From: CF-167 sp963695195
GTDB taxonomy: Bacteria > Chloroflexota > Limnocylindria > QHBO01
Reading direction: 5' to 3'
Assembly (NCBI GenBank): GCA_963695195.1
Contig: CAVOGE010000002.1
Span: 1 to 19,200, forward strand
DNA length: 19,200 nt
In this document: in pieces, positions 1 through 10,796 of the stretch
How the letters are laid out: each line of letters starts with the position of its first letter
How positions within the stretch are numbered: position 1 is the first letter of the stretch
Position numbers and translations under genes: made by a program
The notes under the pieces: model-generated
What the model was told of the DNA's origin: nothing
Seen by the model: only the letters and a program-made list of their open reading frames with translations
Database searches by the model: none

Positions 1-1
1 G

Positions 2-2366
2 TCAGGCGAGCCCTCCGGCGCAGTTCGTGTCGGGCAGACCATCCAGCACCTGAAGATACTGAGCCGCCTCGGCTCCGGCGGGATGGGTGAGGTCTGGGTC
101 GCTGAGGACACCCGTCTGCAGCGGCGCGTCGCCGTCAAGGTGATCCGGCCGGAGCGCCGGCTCGACGAGCAGCCTCGAATGCGCTTCCTTCGCGAAGCGC
201 GCGCGCTGTCCCAGCTCGAGCACCCGAAGATTCCGTCGAATCTACGACTACGTGGAGGGCGAAGGCGGCGACCTCCTGGTCCTGGAGCTGATCGAGGGCA
301 CCAGCCTGCGCCATGCGGCCGAGGGACTGAGCCCGGCGTTGCGCTTCCGCGTCGCCGAGGAGGGCATCTTGGCCAGTGCCCTCGTTGCCGCCCACGGCAA
401 GGGGATCGTCCACCGCGACCTCAAGCCCGAAAACGTCATGCTCGACGCAGTCGGCCAGGTCAAGGTGCTCGACTTCGGCCTCGCCCACCGTACCTCGGTC
501 GGGGAAGATCGGTCGGGACCGGGGACCGGGAAACGGCTCCCACCCTTCCGCCCGATGAAGCCGCGGTTGTGACCGAGGGGGAGATCGACGACACGGGGAC
601 GCTGACCCGGCACGGCATGGTGCTGGGCACGGCACGCTACATGAGTCCGGAGCAGGCCAGAGGAGAGGCAATCAGCCCGGCCAGCGACATGTACTCCTTC
701 GGCTTGCTGCTCCACGAGCTGTTCTCGGAAAAGCCTCCGTACGAGGAGGACCTGGATCCCCGCGTCTTGCTGGTGCGGGCGGCCAACGCGAAGATGAAGC
801 GCTGGTGCGCGGCGTCGCCCCAGGGCTTGCCAGGCTCATCGCCCGGCTCGAGGCAGCGGCACCGGCTCACCGTCCCACCGCCGTGGACGTTCTCTCGAGC
901 AGCTCCGCCAAGTGCCGCTACGCCCCGCGGCGCCGTCGTCGTCGGCTCCTGTGGCTGGCGGTGACTGCGATTCTGGCGGTCGCTACTGTCGCGTTGACGG
1001 TTCTCGCTGTCCAGGTGAAGCGCGAGGCCGAGCGGGCCAATCGGGAGGCCGCGGCCGCCCGCGAGACCACCGCCTACCTGGAAAGCCTCTTCCGGGTTGC
1101 CGACCCGCAGCGCACCGAGGCTGCCGACGTGAGCGCCAGGGAGCTCGTCGAGCGCGGCGCCGAGATATCTGGGAGCGCCTGCACCAGCAGCCGGAGACCC
1201 GGGCTCGCCTGCTCCTCACCCTGGGCTCGATCCACGAGCGAATGGGGTTGTATCAGGAGGGCGAGGCGCTGCTCAGGAGGCCCTGGCGATCTACGAGGAG
1301 GAGCTGGGAGTACAGGCGGACGACTTGATCCGGCCCCTCCACACTCTCGCGTGGGCCCACATCCAGGCCAATCGGCTGGCCCAGGCGGAGGCGCTCTGCG
1401 ACCGCGCCGAGGTGATAGCGGAGCGGCGCAACGACCGGGGTGAGGAGCTGGCGGCGGTGCTCCAGGTCAGGCTCATCCTCCTGATGAAGCAGTCTCGCCT
1501 CGACGAGGCCGAGGGAGCTGGGGCGTCGCTGCCTCGAGCTGCGACATCGGCTGCACGGCCAGGAAGACCCCGACACCGGATTGACTCTCGGCATGCTCGG
1601 TCTGGCGCTCCTCGATGCCGGCGAGTACGGCGAGGCCGAGACGGTGCTGGCGGAGGCGCTGGCTGTGCTGGAGCGCACCATGCCCGAGCGTCATCCCCAG
1701 GTGGCCGCGGCAACCGTCAACCTCGCATCGGCGCGCAAGGAGCTTGGGCGTCTCGCCGAGGCCGAGGACTTGTACCGCCGCGGCACCGGCGAGCCTGGAG
1801 GACGGCTCGGCCTGGATCATCCCCGAGGTGGCGGTGGCGTGCAACGACATCGGCGTGGTGCTGGGGCTGCAGGATCGGCACGCCGAGTCCGAGACACTGT
1901 ACCGGCGCGCGGTGGCGATCGCCGACGTGGCGCTCGGGGTCGAACCACCCGATCACGGCCATCTACCAGGCCAACCTGGCGGAGGCCTGCTTCAAGGACG
2001 GGGTCGGCCCGGCGAGGTGAGCTGATCTACCGCCAGAGCCTGGCGGCCGCGCGCGCTGCGCTGGGCGATCGTCACCCCATCGTCGCCGAGATCCTGCGCG
2101 GCAGCGCGCTGGTGGAGGCCTCCCTGGGACGGCCGCAGGAGGCCGAAGGGCGCACCTGCTGGAGGCCATCGCCATCCGCGAGGAGGTGCTGGGCGCCGAC
2201 CATCCCGAGGTGGGGCGCGCCCTGGCCCAGCTCGGCGAGCTCCACCTGGCGCAGGGTCGGCTGGCTGAGGCCAACAACACCCTGGGCCGGGCTCTGTCGA
2301 TCCTCGAGCCGGCCCTCGGAGCCGATCACGAAGAGGTACAGCGTTTGAAAGGCCTGGCAGCAGTAG
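2..2366 (+). CDS. Membrane Ser/Thr protein kinase with C-terminal TPR repeats (5' partial, frameshifted)
   Basis: This is a bacterial Hanks-type kinase that probably signals from the inner membrane. Translation across frame breaks shows the kinase landmarks in order: glycine loop RLGSGGMGEVW (about 70-102), the VAVK lysine (about 130), catalytic HRDLKPENVM (about 412-441), the DFG motif (about 472), and the activation segment GTARYMSPEQARGE (about 628-669). Then come a basic stretch, one hydrophobic span (about 945-1011), a charged coiled-coil-like linker, and about six TPR units of the kinesin-light-chain type (for example MPERHPQVAAATVNLASARK near 1680). The first codons lie before the window. 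At least nine frame changes are needed (near 235, 525, 800, 1155, 1290, 1540, 1795, 1940, 2015 and 2155). All domain parts are present and in order, so I infer consensus indels rather than old decay. The stop is uncertain; a TAG at 2364-2366 is the nearest plausible one. Confidence 0.85.
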
Positions 2367-2648
2367 GCGCCCGAGACCCTCTCCCCGGCGGGCGTAGTGT
2401 TGCCCCGTGGCCGATCGCATGCCACAATAAGAGCAGAACAGCCCGAGCTTCAGTTTTCTGTACGGAGGGAGTCGAGCTTTGGGGGGCGAGTCCATGGGGA
2501 ACAGTCCAAGGAGGGCCTGTGTCGATTCGTGACCGGGTCGCTGGAGGTGCGCCGCGCCCGGGGACTCGCTCCTTCGCTCACACCGTGGTCGTGCCTTGTC
2601 TCATACCGTCTGATACACAGATGCCGAATCGCTTGCAACGGGGATCGA

Positions 2649-4809
2649 ATGCGTTGTCTAAGCAGTGTCATGGCGGCACTGATCGCGTTGGCTTCGACGA
2701 TGGGTGCGACGTCTCAGGCGTGGGGTGCGGACACCTGGGTGGAGCTCCCGGTGCTGCGGGAGCTGGCCGGGCAGCAGTCGTGCGATCCGGTGGTGGAGGT
2801 CACCAACACGGACGGCGCCGACGACGCCGTCGCCGTGATGCTGGTCTGGGGCGAGGAGGGGTTCTGCGCGCCGCAGTCCTCGGGCCCGCTGACGGTGCTG
2901 TGTTCGGAAGTGATCGGTCCCGGTGGGAGCTGGACGCTCTCGGACGGTGACATCCCTGCGGGGACGGTGAACGCCCGAGGTGTACAGCTTCTCGCCCGGC
3001 CTCTACGGCGCTGGGTGGACGTGCGAGGCGCTGTCCGGTACGCTCGTCGGAGACGCCGATGACACCCGGCGCTTCAAGTTCGCCTACCAGGAGGATGAGA
3101 CGTTCGGAGGTGCTCACTTGAGCACCGTGAGCGGCCCGTCCCTTGCGGTGGTTGTGGACCGAGCCTGCACTCTTGGCTTGGATTCCTACGATGGCTCGTA
3201 CGCCGGTGTGGCGCCTTCTGGCCTGAGCGACGAGCTGCCGGACACCACTTTCGAGGGCGACGGTGATCGAGCTGAGCGGGATCTACGTGGTCAACGAGCT
3301 ATCTGTACCTGCAGAACGCGGGGTTGAGCTGCACCTGGATCGACCTGGAGTTCCCGGAACGTGACCCCTGTCGGGTGCCGTTCCTGCGCCGGGCGACGTT
3401 CACCTTCGACGTCGCGGCGTGCACGGGGAACTGATTTTTCGGTGAGGTGACCATCACCTCCGGCGAGCCGCTGGCGGTGGTGGCGGAGACCTACGACTTT
3501 GTGTCGCCGGCCATTCCCCTCGTTGAGATCTCCCCCCGATCCGACCCAGACCCGCCGCCGTCGTCCGGGGCGCCTCTCTGGGTCCCCGTGCTGCGCGAGC
3601 GGGCCAATAAGGAGGTGTGCGACCCGGTGGTGGAGGTCACCAACCCCGATGGCGTGGGCGCCGTGGCGTTGATGGTCGTGTGGGGCGAGGATGGTCCCTG
3701 CGCACCGGACGCCGCGGAACCCCTGAAGATCGAGTGCTCGGGGCTGATCCGCTCCGGCGAGAGCTGGACGTTCTTCGACGGATACGTTCCACCGGGGGCG
3801 GTCAGCGCCGAGCTGTACAGCTTTTCGGCCGACCTGTTGTCGGAGATCCCGGACCCGCACCCCAGCTACGACTGGGCCTCCGACTATCTTGGCTTCAACG
3901 ATGCAGCAGCTCAGTCCATGTGTGAGACGCTGTTCTTCGGGGTCAGGGGAGACGAAGACGACTACCTGTTGTTCAAGCAGGCGTACCTGGACGGCGGGAG
4001 GTTTGCCGGGCTGCCTTTCCCGGCCGTCAAGGGGCCGGACCTGGCAGGCGGGGGTGCGGTGGGCGTGCGGGCCGACCGGCAGCTCCTTCGCCCAGACCAT
4101 CGACTACGCAGCCTTCACGCCGCCGGAGCTGGTCACCGACAAGGAGATCGACCCCGTCGTGGGACTTTCAACAACACCACCAGCTACCTGTACATTCAGA
4201 ACGGCGGGCTGCAGTGTGCCGAGGTCACCCTCGACTTCGGCGGCGGCCTCGTGTGCGTGCTCTTCCTCGTTCCCGGTGAGACGGTGCAGTACGACGTGGC
4301 CACCTGCACCCCTCCGGGCTTCAGCGGTCCGGTCCACATCTCGAGCGCCGAGCCGCTGGCGATCCTCGCCGAGACCATGGCTCTGGTGCCGGACATCGTC
4401 GTGGATCCGATGACGCTGGACTTCGGCGCGCCGGCGTGGGTGGGGTCCGCTGAGATGGACGTCTCGGTGTGCAACTCCGGACCAGGGCCGTTGACCATTG
4501 CCTCGGTGCAGGCGCCGGCGGCGCCGTTCTCCATCGTCGATGACGGCGGCACCGGTGAGACGCTCGTGACCTCGGAGCGCTGCACCGTACTGGAGTCGCC
4601 CTCTTGCCAGCACTGGATCAGTTCGGTCCTCTCGAGGACTCGCTGGTGGTCACCTCCGATGACCCGGACGAGGGTGCCGTGACCGTGGAGCTCAGGGGTC
4701 AGGTGGCGGCTGGCCGATCCCGGTCCTGGGTTGGCCGGGCCTGCTGGCGTTGACGCTGATTCTCGCAGGCGGTGCGCTCGTAGCGCTGCGGCGGATGATA
4801 GTGGGGTAG
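2649..4809 (+). CDS. Secreted two-module protein with choice-of-anchor D-like domain and IPTL-CTERM-like sorting tail (frameshifted)
   Basis: The chosen ATG has GGGGA five bases upstream and opens a signal peptide (MRCLSSVMAALIALAS, cleavage probably after AWG near residue 27). The mature part holds two copies of one module: module 1 about 2730-3500, module 2 about 3580-4390. Both share CDPVVEVTN, a VWGE.G.CAP motif, GxSWT, YSFS and EPLA(V/I)(V/L)AET. Module 2 also has MCETLFFGV and SYLYIQNGGLQC. A beta-rich choice-of-anchor D/ASPM-SPD2-Hydin-like domain follows (DPMTLDFGAP near 4407). The C-terminus reads WPIPVLGWPGLL, a hydrophobic helix, then LRRM, which matches the plan of IPTL-CTERM signals processed by exosortase-like enzymes. 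Frame breaks fall near 2980, 3290, 4065, 4160, 4600 and 4700, and a TGA stop lies at 3432-3434. The module resembles uncharacterised bacterial secreted proteins that I recall but cannot name. The function of the module is unknown. Confidence 0.75.
2700..4390 (+). repeat. Tandem duplicated protein module inside the secreted protein
   Basis: Two roughly 800-base units, about 2730-3500 and 3580-4390, encode clearly homologous modules in the same order. At DNA level the longest match seen is around 2780-2812 and 3618-3650 (GTGCGAyCCGGTGGTGGAGG and the bases after it), where only one or two bases differ. Elsewhere the copies have diverged, so the duplication is old and internal to the gene. It is not an assembly duplicate. 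Confidence 0.75.
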
Positions 4810-5008
4810 CAAGGGGCGGGGTCTCGAGCGCTTTCGCTGGTGCATGGTCGCTGCGCTTTCGCGCGCCAGCGGGAAGGTGGCGGCGCCGGATGCCTGATAC
4901 TCTCGGGGTCGTGAGTGAGGGATCGTCTCGAGGCAGCGCGGAGCGTGCCGAGGTCCCTTCATCCGGAGAGCGGGATCCCGCCCGGCAGCGCCCGGGCCGA
5001 TCACGACG

Positions 5009-5692
5009 GTGCGGGTGGTGATCCCAGCTCTCGACGAGGCCGAAGCGATTTCATCGTGCCTGGAGTCGGTGGGCGAGGACCCGGCGGTCGAGATCGTGTT
5101 GGCCGACGGCGGCAGCGGCGATGGCACGGTGGCGCTGGTCAAGGAACGGTTCCCGCGGGTGTCGGTGGTCACGGGAGCACGGGGCCGCGGGGCGCAGTTG
5201 GCCCTCGGGGCTGCTGGAGCCGGCACCGACGCCCTGCTTTTCCTGCACGCCGATTGTCGCCTCCCTGGAGGGTGGCTGGCCGCGGTTCGAGCGGCGCTGG
5301 CAGATCCAGCCGTGTCCTTCGGCTGCTTTCGACTTCACACCGATCCACCACCCGGGGCGAAGTCGGAGCGCGGTGATCGCCTCTGGTGGCGGCTGCTGGA
5401 CCTGCGGGGACGAGGTCTGGGGCTCCCCTACGGTGATCAGGCTCTGTTCCTCAGGCGGGAGGTGCTCGAGGCGGTGGGCGGGGTGCCCATGCTGCCGCTG
5501 ATGGAGGACGTGGCGCTGGTCAGGGCGTGCCTGCGACGGGGCAGGCTTGCAGGGTGCTCCTCGAGGTGCGGACGACGGGCAGGAGGTCGCGCGCCATCCG
5601 CTGCCGCGCCCGGTTGTGCACGCTGACGTTTCCGGCACTCTTCCGTCTCGGGGTGTCGCCGGAGACGGCTGGCGCGCTGGTATGGGAAGGGC
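5009..5692 (+). CDS. Glycosyltransferase family 2, TIGR04283-like, arsenosugar biosynthesis type (frameshifted)
   Basis: This is a GT-A fold sugar transferase of the kind encoded beside the arsenosugar radical SAM enzyme. Visible motifs are VVIPALDEAEAI at the start, the nucleotide-binding VLADGGSGDGT, GRGAQLALGA, the metal-site-like LFLHADCRLP, LPYGDQALFLRREVLEAVGG, and LMEDVALVRACLRRGRL. The family C-terminus (TFPALFRLGVSPE, ARWYGKGRSR) follows after frame changes near 5545 and 5665. The GTG at 5009 leaves a short N-terminus; an in-frame-by-shift extension back to GTG 4911 is possible, with a break near 4995. Frame 2 runs without a stop from ARWYGKG straight into the next glycosyltransferase domain, so the two may form one fused polypeptide. 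The acceptor (probably a dimethylarsenic-adenosyl-derived sugar) is inferred from context only. Confidence 0.8.
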
Positions 5693-5707
5693 CGATCGAG
5701 AGCAGAG

Positions 5708-6347
5708 GTGGTCGTCTTCGGACGGGTGCCTGTGGCAGGGAAGGTGAAGACGCGCGCTGGCCAGCGAGCTCGGCGCCCGAGGCCGCCGCGAAGGTCTACC
5801 GGTTGTTGCTGGAGCAGACACTGAGGCTTTCCGTGGTACCGGCGCTGCGGTGACGCTCGAGCTGGTCGAGCCGCCGGACGACCGATGGTCTCCACCGCCA
5901 GGGGTGACGACGCTTCTGCAGGTCAACGGGGATCTGGGGCAGCGGATGGCGGTTGCCTTCCAGCGCCGCTTCGCCGCCGGTGCGGATGCCGTGGTGCTGG
6001 TCGGTTCCGACTGCCCTGGCATGACGAGCAGTCACCTCCTCGAGGCTGCCTGGCTGTGTCAGCAGGCTCCCGTGGTGCTGGGTCCGGCGCTGGACGGCGG
6101 GTACTGGCTGGTCGCCCAGCGTCAGCCGGGCGTTGCCATGTTCCAGGGTGTTCCCTGGTCCTCTCCCGAGACACTTGTGGCGACCCGGTCTCGCCTGACC
6201 GAGCTCGGGGTGCGGTACGCTGAGCTGGAGCCCCAGCGCGACGTCGACACTCTGGAGGACCTGCGGGCGGTAGTGAGGGACGACGGCGCCCCCGCGTCCC
6301 TGCGTGAGCAGCTGGCGGGAATCGTGCGCGCGGCCGGGCTGCTGTAA
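5708..6347 (+). CDS. Glycosyltransferase, TIGR04282/DUF2064-like, arsenosugar biosynthesis type (frameshifted)
   Basis: This is the second transferase of the arsenosugar-associated pair. It starts VVVFGRVPVAGKVKTR, the conserved N-terminal P-loop-like nucleotide site of the DUF2064 family. It continues after indels near 5755 and 5770 (EAAAKVYRLLLEQTLRL) and near 5850 into VTLELVEPPDD. The middle and end are clear: VVLVGSDCPGMTSSHLLEAA, LGPALDGGYWLVA, QRDVDTLEDLRAVV, with a TAA stop at 6345-6347. The length of about 213 residues fits the family. The start given is the GTG that opens the conserved motif; it lacks a good ribosome site and is in frame with the end of the preceding transferase, so a natural fusion is likely. 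It is followed after 96 bases by the peroxidase-like gene on the same strand. Confidence 0.8.
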
Positions 6348-6443
6348 TTTACGCGCCGGCTGCGGCAAAGGAGAACGATGAGGCGCCTGCCGGTGAGCTG
6401 CGAACGGTGCCTGCTCGGAGCTGACGGAGGGAGGAACGACGAC

Positions 6444-6780
6444 GTGAGCACCTACTACAAGCCCGAGCACCTGCCGAAGTTCGCCGCGACATCGGCGAGG
6501 GGAACGCCGGAGCTCGCGGAGAAGTTCTTCGACTACTACGGGGCGGTCTTCGCCGACGGCGCGCTCTCGGCGCGCGAGAAGGCGCTCATCGCCCTCGGCC
6601 GTCGCCCACGCGGTGCAGTGCCCCTACTGCATCGACGCCTACAGCCAGGAGTGCCTCAAGAAGGGCGCCGACCTCGAGCAGATGACCGAGGCGTCCACGT
6701 CGCCTGCGCCATCCGCGGCGGCGCCTCGCTGGTCCACGGCGTGCAGATGCTCGAGCACGTCCGACAAGGCGGCGATGTAG
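6444..6780 (+). CDS. Arsenosugar biosynthesis-associated peroxidase-like protein (carboxymuconolactone decarboxylase/AhpD fold)
   Basis: This is a small all-helical protein of the CMD/AhpD family that accompanies ArsS. The GTG start is preceded by GGAGGGAGG (6426-6434) and gives MSTYYKPEHLPKF, the usual beginning of the family. The body reads ELAEKFFDYYGAVFADGA and REKALIALG. After an inserted base near 6600 the redox motif CPYCIDAYSQECLKKGAD appears, with the CxxC pair and nearby residues typical of AhpD-like active sites. After a missing base near 6690 it ends HVACAIRGGASLVHGVQML to the TAG at 6778-6780. The length is about 112 residues. Another ATG at 6378 with AAAGGAG upstream would add 22 residues that do not look like the family, so I did not use it. 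Its exact chemistry is not established. Confidence 0.82.
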
Positions 6781-6785
6781 ACCGG

Positions 6786-7945
<1,160 letters not shown>

Positions 7946-8281
7946 GGTCACGTGCTCTGGAAGGCCTGCCGCCAGAGTGAGGCACGCGCAGGGCTCGGGC
8001 AGCCACCTCTCGTCTCTCGCTGCGAGCCACCCGACTGTCGCAGGGAGGCGAAGCAGTCTGTTCTCTGAAGGGCGGTCCGTACGGGAAGGGCGAGATCGCG
8101 TCGTCGGTCGCGCCGCCTCTGGCGGCCCGACCTTCTCGCGATGACATTGTTCCCCCATTCCGCATGCCCACTTGACCCAGTTCTCGCCATGGCCCAGGCT
8201 CTGGAGAACTGCTCGGGGTGGTAACCGATCTGCTCGGGAGGGCATATCTCGGGGCAGGACGTGTTGGCGAAGGAGAGGACG
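7946..8281. other. Non-coding gap between arsS and the TVP38-type gene
   Basis: I see no convincing gene in these 336 bases. They contain a GCCGCC-TCT-GGCGGC hairpin (8112-8126) and, at the right edge, the GGAGAGG ribosome site of the next gene. No clear promoter hexamers could be chosen by eye. Confidence 0.6.
8112..8126 (+). terminator. Possible terminator-like hairpin after arsS
   Basis: A perfect 6-base-pair stem GCCGCC/GGCGGC with a TCT loop lies between arsS and the next gene. There is no T-tract after it, so intrinsic termination is uncertain. Confidence 0.3.
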
Positions 8282-9004
8282 ATGAGCGCTACCGCAGATT
8301 CTGCTGAGGCCCGCTCCCGACCGTGGGTGCGACCCCTTGTCCTGGTTCTCGGTCTCGTGGGCATTCTGGTCCTGGCGCGGGTCACCGGCGCGGGGGCGCG
8401 GGTGGGCGAGGTGCGCGACTGGATCCTGTCGCTCGGCGCCTGGGCCCCGGTCGTCTTCGTTCTCGTCTACGCCGCCGCGGTGGTCGCCGCGGTGCCGGGC
8501 TCGGTGCTGACCGTCGCCGCGGGAGCGATGTTCGGATCTGTGGTGGGTGTCGTGCTGGTGAGCATCGCCTCGACGCTCGGCGCCACCGGCGCCTTCATCG
8601 TCGCCCGCTTCCTGGCCCGCGGCTCGGTGGTGCGCTGGCTCGAGGGCAACGAGAAGTTCGCCAACCTCGACCGGCTCACCCGCGACCACGGCGCGATCAT
8701 CGTCGCCATCACGCGGCTGGTGCCGCTGTTCCCCTTCAACCTCTTGAACTACGGCTTCGGCCTCACCCGCGTGCCGCTGCGCACCTACGTCGTCTGGTCG
8801 TGGCTGTGCATGCTGCCCGGCACGGTGCTCTACGTCGTCGGCGCCGACGCCGTGACCACGGCCCTCTCCCAGGGCCGGGTTCCGTGGGTGCTGGTGATCG
8901 CCCTGGTCGTGACCATCGCCGCCCTCACCCTGATCGTGCGCCGGGCCCGCCGCACGTTGGCCATCCGCGAAGCTGAGCAGAAGTCCCAGGAGGTCACCCC
9001 ATGA
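8282..9004 (+). CDS. TVP38/TMEM64 (DedA/SNARE-associated) family membrane protein
   Basis: This is an integral inner-membrane protein of 240 residues, the usual size for the family. The ATG at 8282 follows GGAGAGG with normal spacing; an upstream in-frame GTG-type start at 8261 is less likely. Hydrophobic spans lie at about residues 16-36, 48-70, 72-100, 150-190 and 205-226. The family signature is present: PGSVLTVAAGAMFG, then RLVPLFPFNLLNYGFGLT, then a PGTVLYVVGADAV segment. Its stop codon overlaps the start of the next gene as ATGA (9001-9004), which implies translational coupling. In other bacteria members of this family often sit beside, or fused to, a disulfide oxidoreductase like the one that follows. 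A transport or lipid-handling role is inferred from the family only. The frame is clean, unlike the genes upstream. Confidence 0.9.
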   Translation: MSATADSAEARSRPWVRPLVLVLGLVGILVLARVTGAGARVGEVRDWILSLGAWAPVVFVLVYAAAVVAAVPGSVLTVAAGAMFGSVVGVVLVSIASTLGATGAFIVARFLARGSVVRWLEGNEKFANLDRLTRDHGAIIVAITRLVPLFPFNLLNYGFGLTRVPLRTYVVWSWLCMLPGTVLYVVGADAVTTALSQGRVPWVLVIALVVTIAALTLIVRRARRTLAIREAEQKSQEVTP

Positions 9005-10567
9005 ACGCAGCTCCCCCCCAGACTCCAACCCCGCCCGCGGTGCCCCCTGAACTCGGCGTCCTCCCCGACGACGTGCACAACCGCAAATTGATCGACAGCG
9101 TCCACCCGACCAACTGGGTCAATCCGACGCCCCCAGGCCGCTACAACCTCGTGGTCGTCGGTGCCGGCACCGCCGGCCTGGTCGCCGCTGCCGGCGCCGC
9201 CGGTCTGGGAGCCAAGGTGGCGCTGGTCGAGCGCCACCTGATGGGCGGCGACTGCCTCAACGTCGGTTGCGTGCCGTCCAAGTCGATCATCCGCTCCGGG
9301 CGGGCCGCCTTCGACGCCCGGGCCGGCGCCGAGTTCGGGGTCCACATCGACGGCACCGTGAGGATCGACTTCGCCGCCGTGATGGAGCGGGTGCGCCGGG
9401 TGCGGGCCGACATCGCGCCGCACGACTCGGCACGGCGCTTCTCCGAGCACTACGGCATCGACGTCTACCTCGGCGAGGCCCGTTTCACCGGCCGCGACAC
9501 GGTCGAGGTCGGCGGGGCGACGCTGCGCTTCACCCGCGCGGTGATCGCCACCGGCGCCCGGGCTGCGGTGCCACCGGTCGAGGGCCTGGCCGAAGCCGGC
9601 TACTTCACCAACGAGACGATCTTCAACCTCACCGAGCAGCCGCGGCGTCTGGCGGTGATCGGCGGTGGACCGATCGGTTGCGAGCTCTCGCAGACCTTCG
9701 CGAGGCTCGGTACCGAGGTGACCATCATCGAGATCGGGCCACAGTTCCTGTCCCGGGAGGACCCCGAGGCCGCCGTCATCCTCAAGGCCGCCCTCGAGCG
9801 CGACGGTGTCCGCGTCCGCCTCGCCACCCAGGTCGAACGGGTCGAGGCAACCCCCGCCGGCAAGGTGCTCCACCTCGCTGAGAACGGGGCAGCCGACACG
9901 ATCACCGTCGACGCGATCCTGGTCGGTGCCGGGCGGGCGCCCAACGTCGAGGGGCTCGGGCTCGAGCGGGCCGGCGTCGGGTACGGCCGCCGCGGTGTCA
10001 CTGTGGATGACTTCCTGCGGACCAGCAACAAGCGCATCTTCGCCGCAGGCGACGTCTGCTCGGCGACCAAGTTCACGCACACCGCGGATTTCCAGGCGCG
10101 GGCGGTGATCCAGAACGCCTTCTTCCCGATAGCCGGCCGCAAGCGCGCCAGTCGTCTGACGATCCCGTGGACCACGTACACCGACCCCGAGATCGCCCAC
10201 GTCGGGCTCTACGAGCGCGACGCCGCCGCGCGCGGCATCGAGGTGGACACCTACACGGTGCCGATGTCGGAGGTCGATCGGGCAATCGCCGAGGGCGAGA
10301 CCGAAGGATTCGTCAGGATCCACACCCGCAAAGGCAAGGACACCATCGTCGGCGCTACCGTGGTCGCCCGCCACGCCGGCGAGATGATCTCGGAGATCAC
10401 CACCGCGATGGTCGGCGGCATGGGGCTCGGCACCCTCGCGGGCGTCATCCACCCCTACCCGACCCAGGCGGAGGCGATCCGCAAGGCCGGCGACGCCTAC
10501 AACCGCACCCGGCTCCAGCCGGCATCGCCCGCTGGTCCTCCGCCGCTTCTTCGCCTGGCGGCGGTAG
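9001..10567 (+). CDS. Pyridine nucleotide-disulfide oxidoreductase, mercuric reductase-like class I (one 3' frameshift)
   Basis: This is an FAD- and NAD(P)H-dependent oxidoreductase of the dihydrolipoamide dehydrogenase/mercuric reductase superfamily. A 45-residue N-terminal extension precedes the FAD-binding VVVGAGTAGL (about residues 51-60). The redox-active disulfide motif GGDCLNVGCVPSKS has Cys85 and Cys90. The NAD(P)H site is AVIGGGPIGCELSQTFARLG. A second FAD contact is IFAAGDVC. The dimer-interface end carries HPYPTQAEAIRKAGDAYN with the conserved His. There is no N-terminal heavy-metal-binding domain and no C-terminal vicinal Cys pair, so true Hg(II) reductase activity is unlikely. 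The ATG overlaps the TVP38-type stop by four bases. The long frame loses homology after YNRTRL (about 10515); shifting one frame gives LVLRRFFAWRR and a TAG at 10565-10567, which fits relatives better. Confidence 0.88.
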
Positions 10568-10628
10568 CCCGACCGTTGGCTATGCCGTTGAATCAGGTTG
10601 AACCCGGGCGCGATCCGATTCGCGTGGT

Positions 10629-10650
10629 GGCGGGCGCTGAAGCACCCGCC
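10629..10650 (+). terminator. Terminator-like hairpin after the oxidoreductase gene
   Basis: GGCGGGCGCT pairs with AGCACCCGCC (nine of ten pairs) around a two-base GA loop, 62 bases after the corrected stop. No T-run follows, so it could act as a 3'-end stabiliser or Rho-assisted stop rather than a simple intrinsic terminator. Confidence 0.4.
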
Positions 10651-10685
10651 TACTCCCAAGTAAGGGCCCTGAGATCCAATAATTC

Positions 10686-10718
10686 GTGTGTAGGCGCGTC
10701 CTTCAGGGCGCGCGACCG
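10686..10718. repeat. REP-like short palindrome
   Basis: The sequence GTGTAGGCGCGTCCTTCAGG and the GCGCGCGACCGG after it form an 8-base-pair stem (GCGCGTCC/GGGCGCGC, one G-T wobble) with a TTCA loop. It is flanked by GTAGG on the left and GCGACC on the right. That layout resembles the intergenic palindromes GTAGGAGC...GCGACC common in Xanthomonadales and some Pseudomonas. Only one copy is visible here. Confidence 0.4.
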
Positions 10719-10796
10719 GACCGAGGTGTACCCGGAGTTTGGGTCGAGGAGTGAGTTCGCCGCTTGCGCCGCCATAGCCGCGCTCGCAGTATAGTC

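Noticed and set aside
6378..6443. Alternative ATG start with AAAGGAG for the peroxidase-like gene
   Set aside because: The added 22 residues (Cys- and Arg-rich) do not resemble the family, whose usual beginning matches the GTG at 6444 with its own strong ribosome site.
9001..10567. Annotation of the oxidoreductase as a true mercuric reductase (merA)
   Set aside because: There is no heavy-metal-binding N-terminal domain, no C-terminal vicinal Cys pair, and no other mer genes nearby.
8830..10659. A 609-codon open frame on the minus strand across the oxidoreductase gene
   Set aside because: It is the antisense shadow of a well-identified oxidoreductase in high-GC DNA; its translation is low-complexity (Gly/Asp/Val/His-rich) with no domain.
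10790..10795. TATAGT as a -10 box for the small gene at 10797
   Set aside because: It ends one base before the ATG, leaving no room for a transcription start, and the nearest TTGCGC is 20 bases upstream.
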